DNA of 64,000 nt from Knufia peltigerae (GCA_030247855.1 JAPDRN010000020.1:248001-312000); one strand, 5' to 3'. Counted from the first letter of the stretch, positions 43,705 to 54,270 are shown. Translations and numbers: made by a program. The notes: generated by a model not told the origin, from the sequence alone.

Positions 43705-44547
43705 TGTCGAAAATCTCAGTCGGTAAGATCTAACACTTAACGCTTAGCGACTCTCACAATGAACCTCAACTAACGACTTTCCCACAGCCGGAGTGCGCCA
43801 GAACGTGCAACAACTTCTCGATTACTCCCTGAACGAGAAGAAGCGAAACTTCCTCGAGACCGTCGAACTCCAAATCGGCCTCAAGAACTATGATCCCCAG
43901 CGTGACAAGCGTTTCTCCGGAACCATCAAGTTGCCCACCGTCCCTCGCCCGGGCATGTCCATCTGGTACGCCACCACCCCTCCATATTTATCCATTGAAC
44001 CATGTGTCACAAAATCAGCACACAAGTCTTCCCGCAAAAGAGTTTTGGGCAAAGAAAGCACACAAAAACTGACTGTAACTTGTTTCGCAGCGTTCTCGGT
44101 GACCAGCACGACATTGACCGAGCCAAGCACCATGGTGTCGACGCCATGTCGTCCGACGATCTCAAGAAGCTCAACAAGAACAAGAAGCTGATCAAGAAGC
44201 TCGCCCGCAAGTACGACGCCTTTGTCGCCTCCGACACCTTGATCAAGCAGATTCCTCGTCTCTTGGGTCCCGGTCTGTCCAAGGCCGGCAAGTTCCCGAC
44301 CCCGATCTCCCACAACGAAGATCTGGCCAGCAAGATCACCGAAGTCAAGTCGACCATCAAGTTCCAGCTGAAGAAGGTCTTGTGCATGGGTGTCGCCGTC
44401 GGCAACGTCGGCATGACCGAGGACGAACTCATCTCCAACATCATGTTGGCCATCAACTACTTGGTGTCTCTCTTGAAGAAGGGATGGCAAAACGTCGGCA
44501 GCTTGACCATCAAGGCAAGCATGAGCCCTCCCAAGAGATTGTATTAA
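43705..44547 (+). CDS. RPL10A: 60S ribosomal protein L10a (uL1)
   Basis: Exons 43705-43723, 43788-43965 and 44091-44547 give 217 aa, the standard length (RPL1 in yeast). It starts MSKISVAGVRQNVQQLLDYS; further blocks are FLETVELQIGLKNYDPQRDKRFSG, VLGDQHDIDRAK after the second splice, IKQIPRLLGPGLSKAGKFPTP and IKASMSPPKRLY at the end. uL1 forms the mobile L1 stalk that helps release tRNA from the E site. The first intron comes after only six codons, as in many fungal ribosomal genes. The antisense frame 43888-44616 is a shadow. Confidence 0.96.
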
Positions 44548-44769
44548 GTTATGTATCTCTGTGGGGTTGTCACCTTGGGGTTCATGATCAAACACAATCC
44601 TCGTTTGCAGATGCATTGGTTTGCCCTTTGATTTGCATCTGCTTCGGCAAAGGGCCCAGAAAAATAAGCTAGATAGTTGCCTTTAGCACAGCTAGCAATG
44701 GAAGTTCATGAAATCTCGTATTATGGAATAGTCTGTTAAGACATAGCCTGAAAGTGCGCTGTTACACGT
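44548..44769. other. Convergent spacer
   Basis: 222 bp of 3' flanks between RPL10A and the mitochondrial gene. Nothing else is seen. Confidence 0.4.
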
Positions 44770-46083
44770 CTATTGCATGCCCTCCATCAACTCCGTCTTG
44801 TCTAGAATCATATCTCTCAACCCACACTCATCCTTGAGTTGTTGCCAGTCATGCCCTTGCTCCTCACCCCATCTAGATCTCTCCTGAAATCCCCAAGCCA
44901 ACGCAAGTCTATCAAACATTGCTCGCTCCGGCTCCCTGGTCCACCGCTCACTCAGCTTCGTGCCCGGCCGCCAGACAACTCTTTGCATCTGATCGTTCGA
45001 CGTCGTGATGGCAACGAACCCGATCGTCGTCAATGTACCGATATAAGCCATCGCCCCGGCAATGGCCGTGTATTTGCTCAACTGAACGTCCATTGTGTTT
45101 TGCCAGTGAGCCACCCAGTCCGCGCCCACGTAGGCCAGCAACGGTAGCGAGGCTACGCCGACCATTGGGACTGCCGCTCTCCCCATGATTCGGGCGTTTC
45201 TGTTCGCAGGTGATGCGATCGAAGTGTCTATGATCGCAATTGCAAGTGGCAGGTTCTTCTTCAATATGGCGGCCTCGAGAGCAGCATCCGCCAGAGATGG
45301 TGGGATGGCATACTTTGGCAACTTCGGCCACGTCTCTGAAAATGTGATCGGCTTTGTGCCTGGGTTTGGTGTCTTCTTGTGCGCGTGTAGGTGGAATATC
45401 TCGGGGAGAAACTCAGGTTTGCCCAGCAGACATTGTATACGGACATAGAGGGACAGTGCCTCGTCTGAGACGTAGACCTTTGGATCGCGCAAAAGGGTAT
45501 AGGCTAGTTCGGCGATGGTGTGTGCAGCACTGTCGCGGAAAGGCGCAGAGAGCTCGTGATCCGGTACAAAGACAGAGTCATTGCTGGAACCATCTTCCGT
45601 CAGGTCGCGCAGGATGGCGGCAGAGAGATCCTCGCCAGGTTCTGTGTCAACTTCATTTGCGCCTTTACTGACGCCGAATACAAGGCAGTTCGCTAAGCGA
45701 TATGAATCCAAGAGAAATGTCAGGACATCGCTGTCTTCTGGGACTGTGTCGAGGGACGTCAACCGTGCGACTGTCTCTTTGAGGGCCTTGAGCTCGGCTG
45801 CCGGGTTGAGTGGTTTCAGAGAGATTTCGGGGGGTATTTCATGTGCGTTTATGGAAGGTTTTTTCTTGTTCGGATTCGGAGGGAGGTTCGCGGCGGCCGA
45901 GATGCTGGGGGCATTTCTGGATATCGAGGATTGGGAAAACAATCGACTATTCTTCTTGGTCGCAGGTTGCCTCTTGGGGGTCCTCGCAATTGAAGCAAGT
46001 TGTCGTCGGCTAAATTGAGCTATGACGAGCCTTTCGCATGATTGGCATATATAAGTCGCCCGTCGCGGCAAGATTGTAGCCAT
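44770..46083 (-). CDS. Predicted mitochondrial two-TM protein, unknown function
   Basis: 437 aa from the ATG at 46083 (MATILPRRATYICQSCERLV), chosen because it opens with an Arg/Ser-rich presequence. The frame is open upstream without similarity. The middle is helical. Two hydrophobic segments lie at about 320-340 (AAVPMVGVASLPLLAYVGADWVA) and 355-375 (YTAIAGAMAYIGTLTTIGFVAITT), with a polar hairpin between, and then a conserved C-terminal tail with AWGF...RWGEEQG...LDKTELMEGMQ. I know this layout as an uncharacterised Pezizomycotina inner-membrane-type protein; no enzymatic motif is visible. It diverges from the next gene. Confidence 0.8.
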   Translation of the reverse strand: MATILPRRATYICQSCERLVIAQFSRRQLASIARTPKRQPATKKNSRLFSQSSISRNAPSISAAANLPPNPNKKKPSINAHEIPPEISLKPLNPAAELKALKETVARLTSLDTVPEDSDVLTFLLDSYRLANCLVFGVSKGANEVDTEPGEDLSAAILRDLTEDGSSNDSVFVPDHELSAPFRDSAAHTIAELAYTLLRDPKVYVSDEALSLYVRIQCLLGKPEFLPEIFHLHAHKKTPNPGTKPITFSETWPKLPKYAIPPSLADAALEAAILKKNLPLAIAIIDTSIASPANRNARIMGRAAVPMVGVASLPLLAYVGADWVAHWQNTMDVQLSKYTAIAGAMAYIGTLTTIGFVAITTSNDQMQRVVWRPGTKLSERWTREPERAMFDRLALAWGFQERSRWGEEQGHDWQQLKDECGLRDMILDKTELMEGMQ

Positions 46084-46414
46084 GCTGGCTGCAAGTGCGA
46101 TGAATTGCTCAGAGGAAAACCTCCCGTATGCTTGCAGGAGCATCGAAGTCGAAGTTCTGATCACGTGATAATTTACGAATCTTCGTGTGAACCAATGAAA
46201 GCCTGGAACTCTCAGCCTTGCACCGAGCACTATTCATGTCATTCTCTCAGACTCTTTTACTCCTTGCTCAGCTCATCTGGATCATAGATTTCCCTTTAAA
46301 ATTTCCAAGAAGGGGTTCAAAAATGACCTCTATCGTCCTTCTGATTCACTGCTGGGCATAGATCTCCAGATCCCACTGACACTCCATTGTGAGCATCAAG
46401 GGTCGAAAGGCAGG
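46084..46414. promoter_or_regulatory. Divergent promoter with ATCACGTGAT palindrome
   Basis: 331 bp. A perfect 10-bp palindrome ATCACGTGAT lies at 46160-46169, 77 bp upstream of the mitochondrial-protein ATG; a bHLH (Cbf1-like) site is likely. Confidence 0.5.
46160..46169. promoter_or_regulatory. E-box palindrome ATCACGTGAT
   Basis: Exact inverted repeat around CACGTG in a short divergent promoter. Confidence 0.5.
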
Positions 46415-47434
46415 ATGGCGCCCGTACCCGCTCCCTCTGCTATTACATCAACAGCTGTGCAGACAGCCTTGGAAATCTATCCATCTCTAGTGGTGAAAGC
46501 TTACCAATCAAAAATCAAAGACCCGAAGAAACTCAAAGCTGCTCTGGAACGTGAAACATGGCGCTTTGAGGAGCTTCCCTCAGAGTTCGTCGATCAGAAA
46601 GCTCAAAATGGAGGTCTGTCGAAGGATCAGGTCGAAAGACTCGTTCAGTGGAAAATGTGAGTGTTCGCCTGTCCGTCATTTCTAGCAACATCGGAAGAGC
46701 GTTTCGAGTACAAATGCTTTTTCGACCCTTGAGTGATGAGTGAGCTTGCAAGTTGAGAACTGCTCTCATTTCAATGCTATGTCGTTCAACTGACATGGTA
46801 TGGGTATAGTACACACGGCCAGTCACGTCCCTTCCTACCGGCGATGGTTCGCAGGAACGATGCATCATTCGTCACAGAACAGACCGCTCTAGGTTATAAA
46901 ACGCTTCGATCTGAGCCCGGCCCTCCATCGACAGCCACGGTAATTGCCGCACTCGATGCTGTATGTAAACTTTCAGGAATTGGTCCAGCTACGGGAACAT
47001 TACTTCTCAACATATTCGACCCTGCCAACATCCCTTTCTTCCAAGACGAAATGTACGCCTGGCTTTTCGCCGAATCAAAAGCGACCAAGCTCAAATACAA
47101 TCAAAAGGAATACCTCCAGCTATTCGAGACAGTGCGGCCCGTGTTGAAAAAGCTCGGTGTCAAGGCGGTAGAACTAGAAAAGGCCTCCTACGTGTTTGGC
47201 CACATGGAGTTTCTCGACGAGCAGGAGCGGAACAAGCTAGAAGCTGCCTTCGGCAATGAGACTGCCCAGGACGATAAGCAGGAAGCTCTTGACGAGGAAA
47301 AGGATGTCGCACAGCATACCACCGAAACTAAAAGAACAACACCTAGGTCAAAACGAGGTCTGGAAGGAGGCCCAGAAACAGGCTTGAACGAACAAAAGCG
47401 CAAGAAGATAAGGTCGAAAACAAGGAAGCAGTAA
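46415..47434 (+). CDS. Nuclear-type protein with helix-hairpin-helix-like motif, unknown function
   Basis: Exons 46415-46656 and 46810-47434 give 288 aa. After an N-terminal helical part (about 15-85, with WRFEELPSEFVDQ and QVERLVQWKI), residues 130-165 contain LSGIGPATGTLLLNIFD, a helix-hairpin-helix-like element (GIGPATG) as in the DNA-glycosylase superfamily fold, followed by IPFFQDEMYAWL. The catalytic Lys/Asp of HhH-GPD glycosylases cannot be identified, so an enzymatic role is doubtful. The C-terminal 80 residues are acidic then strongly basic (KRKKIRSKTRKQ), a likely nuclear signal. Related proteins are common in Pezizomycotina without a known role. Confidence 0.8.
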
Positions 47435-47553
47435 TTGCACTTCAGATTATGAATTAGGTCCATTCAAGCCAACTTTAAACGTGTGGCTCTTCAATCCCTT
47501 CAGTACCACACTCGCCCGGTTTTGAGATCCCTTCAACGTCAAAAATGGGATCC
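47435..47553. other. Short convergent spacer
   Basis: 119 bp between two converging stops. Nothing is seen. Confidence 0.4.
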
Positions 47554-48260
47554 CTATAGGATAAGGCCAACTCCGGCGATAGCCAGCACGACCAAGCTTT
47601 TGCCAACCTCCATTCCAATAGCTGCGTTGTCGTTCGAGGAAGATCCGGTTGCACTGCCACTGGCTGATGCACCAGTCTCGGAGGCGCTTGCGAAGCCTGT
47701 GTGAACCGCAGTCTCGGCGGATGACTCGGTCAAGGTCGCACTTGTCGACCCGCTCGTGGAAGAGGCTGTACCTAAGGTGGTTGTCGTACCGTACACGGAG
47801 GCCGCGTTGCAGTTCTGTTCCTTTTGTTGCTGAACGGTCCCGACACCTAGAATGTTGTTAGCCCTGCTGGTATTATGGCATATGCGGAAAATGCGCGGGG
47901 GCAAGAGTTATGCATATGGTCGTCTTTGATTTTTCATTTTCATTTTCTTTCTGTCATACCTGGATCATTGGGGCAGTTGTTGTAACATGTCAACATGTTT
48001 CCGTACTGTGTACATAGGCAGGAATAGTCGGTGGCATCGCAAGAATTGATCTGGCCTTGTATAGTGGTCTTGCATGCGTCGAGGATGCTGTTGTCATCAT
48101 CATCAGTATCGCTTGCCTCGGACAAAGTGTACACACACAGTCCTTACTTCTGAGCGGCACAGCTTGAAGAAGCTGTGGACGAGCTGGCTGTTGAGGTTGC
48201 TGTTTGAGCTACTGCCAGGGAGGCTATCGAGGCCAAGAGGATGGTGGTAAAAAGCTGCAT
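47554..48260 (-). CDS. GPI-anchored Ser/Thr-rich cell-wall protein
   Basis: Exons 48148-48260, 47960-48087 and 47554-47846 give 177 aa. It has a signal peptide (MQLFTTILLASIASLAVAQ, 1-19), then a compact domain with eight cysteines, including NSCDATDYSCLCTQYGNMLTCYNNCPNDPG, then a Ser/Thr/Gly/Ala-rich stalk and a hydrophobic C-terminus (VGKSLVVLAIAGVGLIL) with a small-residue site before it (near SSSNDNA), fitting a GPI anchor. The eight-Cys number recalls CFEM domains, but the spacing fits better the fungal GPI-anchored Ser/Thr-rich family. The function is unknown; it is probably structural in the wall. Confidence 0.85.
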
Positions 48261-49639
48261 GTTGAACGAAGAATACTGAAATGTACTGAAATTGTTCAGA
48301 GTGCAGCAACGGACCAGCGGCAAAGGTGTAATAATGAACGACAAGAGGAACGAAATGATCGACTGGTCTTTGAAAGAGGGATCCGACAGAGGGAGGGAGG
48401 GAGGCTACAGACTGTACTACAAGGACGAGAAGCACGAACAAATACGTAGTAGACAAACAAGGATACTTACACAGTCTTCCCTTCTGGAGTATTGGACTCA
48501 GTATGGAGTGCACCATCCCCATTTTACGACTTGAGATATCCCTGTCCATCACCTTGATTTTGTCTCGCTAGCGAAGCAAAGCCTTGCCTTTGGTTATTGT
48601 ATTTGGCGTCCACATGGAGATGGATATTTCGGACCAGTCGTCGAACCAGTCGGAAAAGACAACCAAGGGGTCCGGTTACCGTGGAGAGAGTATTGAATCC
48701 AGGATCTTTATTTAGCTTCCGTCGTTCTTCTTGGGGACGGGGCTGTTTCTGTCCCAAATGGCTCTACGCCCACAGGTTTGAGACATGTTTTTTGTTTCTC
48801 AGGGTGCGTGGTTGTACAAACTTGTTTTGTGGCGGGCGTGAGTATTGCCATCAACAACAACAACAACCGTGTGTCATGGAACCTGTCGTGGCATCGTCGT
48901 CGTACTGCTTTTTGATGAGCCACGCTCGTTTTGGACGTGCCAAAGATCTAGATGCAAAGGGTGTGATATTGTGACAAGAACGATTCGCGGATATAGTGTC
49001 GGTACGGAGTACGGAGTCAAGTAAGGGTCTTTTTCTCGAGCCGAAGCGAGATTTCCCTTCTGGCGGGGGAGACTATAAAAACCACTGATCCCTGCAGTTG
49101 ACACTCGTTTAAAAAAAAAGTAATTGAGACGGAGTACCAACTCGTCCTCCTTACTGGGTATCCCTGAATTATACCGATAGTACAGAAAGAATCTGCATAG
49201 TTGTTCTCTCTCTGAAAGTTTGCCTTCCGTCTTTCGCCTTTCTGTTCTTTGGATGGGGCTGGCCGAACGCATTGCCCATTGAGCAGGCTATCAGTCAATC
49301 TTGTCAACATGCTGAAATGTCGCAGCCTTGCATGCAGTACGGTGGCGGCAACTTTGTGGAAACCAATCATGCTTTTAATTTATCTCTCCTTTCAGGGGTA
49401 GTTAACTCCCATGCGAAGCCACGTTGGTCAAGTATTGTACGGAGTACTTGGTGGAAATTTGAGAAGCAATTTGGCTGGGTTATTTGTGACCATTAACACA
49501 TTTGAAGATGTTTTCCTCTGCGCATTGCCTCAGCTATGGATATAGTCTGCCTGCTTCCAGACAATTGACGATTGACAAGGCTTTGGAATAATTGACACTC
49601 AGCCACGGAATTGGGAGCTCAATCAGGAGGCTGTCACAG
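48261..49639. promoter_or_regulatory. Upstream region of the GPI-protein gene and 3' flank of the SDR
   Basis: 1.4 kb without a recognised gene. It holds two exact TACGGAGTA copies (49003-49011 and 49438-49446), the first followed at once by a partial second copy, and a near copy at about 49127-49136. An A-run lies at 49111-49119. Confidence 0.5.
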
Positions 49640-50516
49640 CTAATGGAGTCGAATCAGTTTCGCCAAATTCTCGAACGCAGCCCTCCTCTTGTCGACAATG
49701 TCGTGGAACGTTTCTTCTGGCCCAACTGTACCGATGATAATCTGGTCTTCCCCGGAAGCCAGACCTTTGTACGCAGCATCGGTAAATTTGTCAACGGGCA
49801 TGCCCATGTTCCGTCCTTTCTCCTCGCCCATATAATCGTGCAGCTCGGCTGAGTTTGTTAGCCACGGACCAGCAAATACTACGAGAATGGCACTTACTTT
49901 GTACAGGTGGAGGAGAAAGCTCAATGACTTTCACCGATGACTCTTTCAGCTGCTCCCGTAGGCAGAGAACGAAAGCATTCAAGGCCGCCTTCGAAGCTGA
50001 GTATGCCGGCAGACTCGCAGACGGCACGATTGCCAGGTTAGACCCGGTGCTGACAATGTTAGAGGACTGTGTCTAGGTATGCTGTGCTCACACATACTAA
50101 ATCAAGCCAGTTTCGGACTTTTTGCTCTGAAAGAATGGCAAGAACTTCATCGTGAGGTCGACAAAGGACGAGAAGTTGACCGACATCTCGGAGTGAAAAA
50201 CAGATAGGTCGACTGTTTCTGGCTGGGCAAGCTTGAAAACACTCTGAATGCCTGCATTGAGGAAGACGCAGTCCAGGTCTGGGTAGGTCTGGGTGACGTT
50301 GGAGACAAATTTGTCCATGTTTTTGCTATCACTCAGGTCGAATTGAACGGCGCTGGCTTTAGCTGAGCCATGCTTCTGTACGAATGCATTGAGTCGCTCC
50401 TGTCTACGGCCGACAGCAATGACTTTGACTCCTTCGAGAACCAATCGGTCCGCCATTGCTGCCCCGATGCCGGCAGTGGCACCGACCATTAAGACATGTT
50501 TGAAAGGGAAAGCCAT
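49640..50516 (-). CDS. Short-chain dehydrogenase (DltE-like), divergent from a Zn2Cys6 regulator
   Basis: Exons 50098-50516, 49898-50049 and 49640-49848 give 259 aa. It starts MAFPFKHVLMVGATAGIGAAMADRL (TGxxxGIG-type loop at about 12-18), and has LDCVFLNAGIQ (NAG), the catalytic Ser143 in GLIYTGSNLAI and Y156-x3-K160 (AYSASK). The second intron lies in PPPVQ|TELHDYM and restores the family proline-rich PG-like motif. The C-terminal part carries a substrate-loop lid and ends LAKLIRLH. The substrate is unknown. The 666-bp gap to the divergent regulator suggests a regulator-target pair. Confidence 0.9.
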
Positions 50517-51182
50517 ACTTGACGGTCGATAGGATCAAGACGGCGAAGATGCGAGGACACCAGCACCAGCACAGTCTTTGGAGGTGAGGTAGTCTCCAAG
50601 TTAAGGGGGTGTGTTTTTGGTGTCGTGAGAGGAATATGCGAATGTTTGTGAGTGCGAGAGCATTTTCAACTCTGTCAAAGAAACGGCGAGAAGTTCATAT
50701 AAATACTTACCCATTGTGTTGACAGTTTCCATCGGGGTTAATACGGAGCATGTATATGGGACTCTCACTCACACAGACACGCACACACACACATGTACTT
50801 GACAATAAAGAAGAGGACGATGATATTGTATCTGGCCGCACGTTCCTTCGGTCTTAACGAAGCCGGTAGAGAAATGACGCTAAGCCGCCGTAAGTCCTTC
50901 CAGAATAGGACTAGTCCGGACTAATGCGGCGCCCACTGCGTTTTGGCCTAAACGTAACATTTTCCAACACTCGGTACGGCCATCTCGACTTCACCCGAGT
51001 CACTTTTATGAGATGGACACGTTTCTTCTCGCAACTTCCAGACCCCCCGCGCCGATCCTAGAAACATGATCCTAGTTTGCGAATGCACAGGACGGACACA
51101 TTCTTCCGTTGACGAAATCAGGGCGATAGACACGACATCCGCCCCCACAGCTCCATGCCCATAGTCCCTCTGTCCCAGGATT
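50517..51182. promoter_or_regulatory. Bidirectional promoter, SDR / Zn2Cys6 regulator, with inverted repeat
   Basis: 666 bp. The palindrome GGACTAGTCC at 50908-50917 is followed by overlapping TCCGGA (50915-50920) and a further CGGACTA; several CCG/CGG triplets are nearby. Such inverted CGG-like half sites are what Zn2Cys6 dimers bind. An AC tract is at about 50777-50791. Confidence 0.5.
50908..50917. promoter_or_regulatory. Inverted repeat GGACTAGTCC in the SDR/regulator promoter
   Basis: Exact 10-bp palindrome between two diverging genes, followed by a second overlapping TCCGGA palindrome. A candidate operator for the adjacent regulator. Confidence 0.4.
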
Positions 51183-52673
51183 ATGGTCTATCTCGGCAAA
51201 CCCTCGAGAGCATGTGCTCACTGCAGGAGAAGGAAACTCCGGGTAGGTCCATGTTGCTCCTCTGATTTGCTGTTGCTTATTTTCCTCAAGTGTGATCTCC
51301 GAAGCCAGGCTTGCGGTCAGTGTGTGAGGGCAGGCTTAGTGTGTGGAGGTTATCGTGATCCAAACCAGCTCAGGATTCAAGATGAGAGCCAAGCGACGCG
51401 GCAGAAAGCTATGGTCGGCATGGTTAAAGCCCTCCCACCGAGGGTGCAGATACCCCTGGATGAGAAAGCCAAGGGCGCCTTCTTCTCCCACTATGTGATC
51501 GGCATGGGAAGGACATACGATGTCCTCGAACGTATCGACACCCAGTCCTCACCAGACCTGCATCTGACTGCCAGTGTCGAGGCAGTCAGTCTGGCCTTTT
51601 TCCATTTTCAGTATAATTCCCCCAAAGCTTCGTCACTGGCCCGTGAGAAGTATCTGTCGGCTTTACCTCTCGTCAACAGTGCTCTGAGGTCGCCTCAACA
51701 GCTGGCAAGTGATTCGACCCTGCTCTCTATCCTCTTTCTGGACCTGTACGAGAAAATAATGCACAACGATCCCAGGTCATCGGAAGCATGGATGTCTCAT
51801 GTTAGGGGAGCTTTAGCTTTGTTCAAGTTTCGAACGCAGCAGCAATTTCGGACGTATGTCGGGCGGCGCTTGTCGGTGCGTCTTTTCACAAACATGTTGA
51901 TCAGCTGTGTCGGGGCGGGCGCACCTGCTCCAGTTGCCTTACTCCGGTTGCGTCAAGAGGTAGCCTCGCATATTGACGATTCTGACCCAAAATGGCGAGT
52001 GACGGGTCTTGTGATGGAATATACACTCCTCCGAGCCGAGTTGGACAGTAAGTTATTGTCGAACAATGAGAAGATCAGGCTTGCAAAAAAGCTCGACCAC
52101 AAATTCAAGGTATTGGCAGACAATTTGCCGGCATCTTGGGTTCGCCACCGTATTTCCCTCGATAAGCAGTCCACCGACGTGCTTGAACCATATTACGATG
52201 TTTACCCGGACTACTTCGTTGCCCAGACTTGTAATGTCATCCGAATCATGAGAATTTGCTTGAATGAGTCTATCAGGACGATTTATACGGAGATGGCTGG
52301 TGAGGGTGAAGATGCCGAGTACAATCGGAGCTGTGGGCTGTTCGCGTCTCAGATCATCGACGCCATGGCCAAGGAAATTTGTGCAGCCGGTCCTCAGTTG
52401 ACTGGGGGCGACAACATCGTGTCCAAGAAAGACGATTTCTCTCCCGTCCGTAGACTTCACTGTTACACTCTCCTATTCCCCTACTATATGGCCGCCAGAT
52501 ACGCCAGTCCCGAGACGAATATCCTGCCTTGGGTTCTCAACCAGCTAAAGTCCATTGCAAGTAATCCTGGAATTCGACACGCTGAACGAGTTGGCAAGTT
52601 GCTGGAAAGTGGAGAGCATCTCCCTCCCTGGTCAGTATATTGCATACTGGGAAGCTATGCATTTGCTGCATAG
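51183..52673 (+). CDS. Zn2Cys6 transcription factor (480 aa)
   Basis: Exons 51183-51242 and 51291-52673. The 48-nt intron (GTAGGT...CTCAAG) is a multiple of three and has no stop, so unspliced RNA stays open. Removing it restores the zinc cluster C11-x2-C14-x6-C21-x6-C28-x2-C31-x6-C38 (CAHCRRRKLRCDLRSQACGQCVRAGLVC). Downstream is the fungal C6-factor domain of the type found in many short regulators, with FFSHYVIGMGRTYDVL, LDLYEKIMHND, SEAWMSHVRGALALFKFR and MRICLNESIRTIYTEM. It ends near PPWSVYCILGSYAFAA. Its pairing with the divergent SDR suggests local control. Confidence 0.9.
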   Translation: MVYLGKPSRACAHCRRRKLRVGPCCSSDLLLLIFLKCDLRSQACGQCVRAGLVCGGYRDPNQLRIQDESQATRQKAMVGMVKALPPRVQIPLDEKAKGAFFSHYVIGMGRTYDVLERIDTQSSPDLHLTASVEAVSLAFFHFQYNSPKASSLAREKYLSALPLVNSALRSPQQLASDSTLLSILFLDLYEKIMHNDPRSSEAWMSHVRGALALFKFRTQQQFRTYVGRRLSVRLFTNMLISCVGAGAPAPVALLRLRQEVASHIDDSDPKWRVTGLVMEYTLLRAELDSKLLSNNEKIRLAKKLDHKFKVLADNLPASWVRHRISLDKQSTDVLEPYYDVYPDYFVAQTCNVIRIMRICLNESIRTIYTEMAGEGEDAEYNRSCGLFASQIIDAMAKEICAAGPQLTGGDNIVSKKDDFSPVRRLHCYTLLFPYYMAARYASPETNILPWVLNQLKSIASNPGIRHAERVGKLLESGEHLPPWSVYCILGSYAFAA

Positions 52674-54270
52674 ATATGAGAACTCCTCAAGGTATACAAT
52701 AGGGCAGAGGAGCATTGTGCGTCATCAATTTCACGACCTGGCATCGAACTCTGGATTCAATACAATGGATCTGGAGTTTCAGTCGCCTTTGGGGTGATTC
52801 CATCTTGTTGCGAAGACGCCCTTGGCAATATGCTGTATGTCTCTCACAATGCATATCACTTGTGGCTGTGAGACCTATGTCTGAGTGCTTCATTGCTGTC
52901 AACTGGCGGCGCGGAGTTAGGCTTGCGTCAGCAGAAACCCTGTCAGCATTGTTACGTCGGAACAACAATTTTCAACCCAGCTCAACAGACCAATGTGACT
53001 CACATATCGCAGGCGACACGAGAAAAAAATGTATGTTCTGCCGAACCAGAAAAATGCAAAGTTGAAGACGACGTTAGAAAAGAAGCTCAGCTGAGAGCAA
53101 ACGACCGCACTACAACTTAGGCAGATGGGTGATCACAATGTACCTAACGCCGATGTGCCTCTGCACACTAAGCGACGACAGTGTCCCTGATGAGACTACG
53201 AGTTACAACCTCCTCAGCCAATTTTTGGCCATTGGGCAAAAGTACGGAGTACCCTCTCCTTCGCATATCAACTGCTGGAAGGATTCACGTCACTAGCGCT
53301 GAGTGGCACTTACAGTAGCGCCTCTTCTTGGGGCTCCCCTTCAATCTCGCTCCTCCTGTTGACCGGGATGGCCAACGCTGCATTATCATTGTTTCGACCA
53401 CGATTCGGCCGTCATTATTACTCCGTATCCTCGTCCCTATTGTTGCACACTAGGAAAGGATGCCAGTATCCTCAAACCACTGGCGCTCAACGTCGCGGCC
53501 TCACAGGATCCTACCAATGACCACGTCACACCAAATTTGTATCACATCTTGGCAGCCAAAGATAAGTATTGCTCTCGCCCCAGGCTGGGGGGTGACTCAG
53601 CATAGCGTGGCTCGGACAAGTTTAGTCCATGGCGCCTGCTGGCCTCACAGGGCTGGCTGTTGTACCGAAGCTTGTCTCACGTCGTTCTGCTAAGCGTGGT
53701 GTTTGGAAGTGAATGCGCGAATCCATCTGGGTTGCGTTTCCGCAAGGATCAGTGGCGCCATGCAGGAGACAAACATGTTCCTCGATTTCCACTTGCAGTC
53801 CGGTACTCTGTATTTCGTGCAACCTGGACTCATCCACTGATCGAAGTGTAGTAATCAAAACGCCTGCGGCCCCCACGCGGCTCAAGATATATCGCCCAAA
53901 CTTAACCAGACGGGACGCCTGAATCTAGACGGCGATATCACGCCCTTAGCCCGCAGTATTTCCTAGGGTGTTTCTTGATCGACTAGGGCTTAAAATATAG
54001 CGTCAGGTCTGGTATTGTCACTACCGCTTCAGCGCTCTGGGGGCTACGTTACAGTATTCCTTCAGATATATCCTTCGCAATTGTCCAGGCGAAGGTGTGC
54101 CATGTATATCTCCCAACCCAACTCACACAGCTCCATATTGGCATTGTGCCAATGTTAGCCTACTCGAATCCTACGCCCAACAGCCAAGTTTACTACCACA
54201 CGCGGCCTTTGAATTGCGCTCCCTATTGCACATCTTCTCGGAAGCAGCACATGATTGCCTTCTGTACTAG
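52674..54270. other. Gene-poor region with two TACGGAGTA motifs
   Basis: 1.6 kb without a recognised gene. Exact TACGGAGTA at 53243-53251 and its complement TACTCCGTA at 53419-53427, 168 bp apart in inverted orientation. Short frames only. AT-rich around 53930-54010. It contains the promoter of the membrane-protein gene. Confidence 0.45.

Noticed and set aside
43888..44616. 242-codon minus-strand frame opposite RPL10A
   Set aside because: Antisense shadow of a highly expressed, codon-biased ribosomal gene.
49640..52673. SDR and regulator as part of the BVMO cluster
   Set aside because: They are 13 kb away, separated by ribosomal, ARF1, verprolin and other core genes, so a separate unit is more likely.
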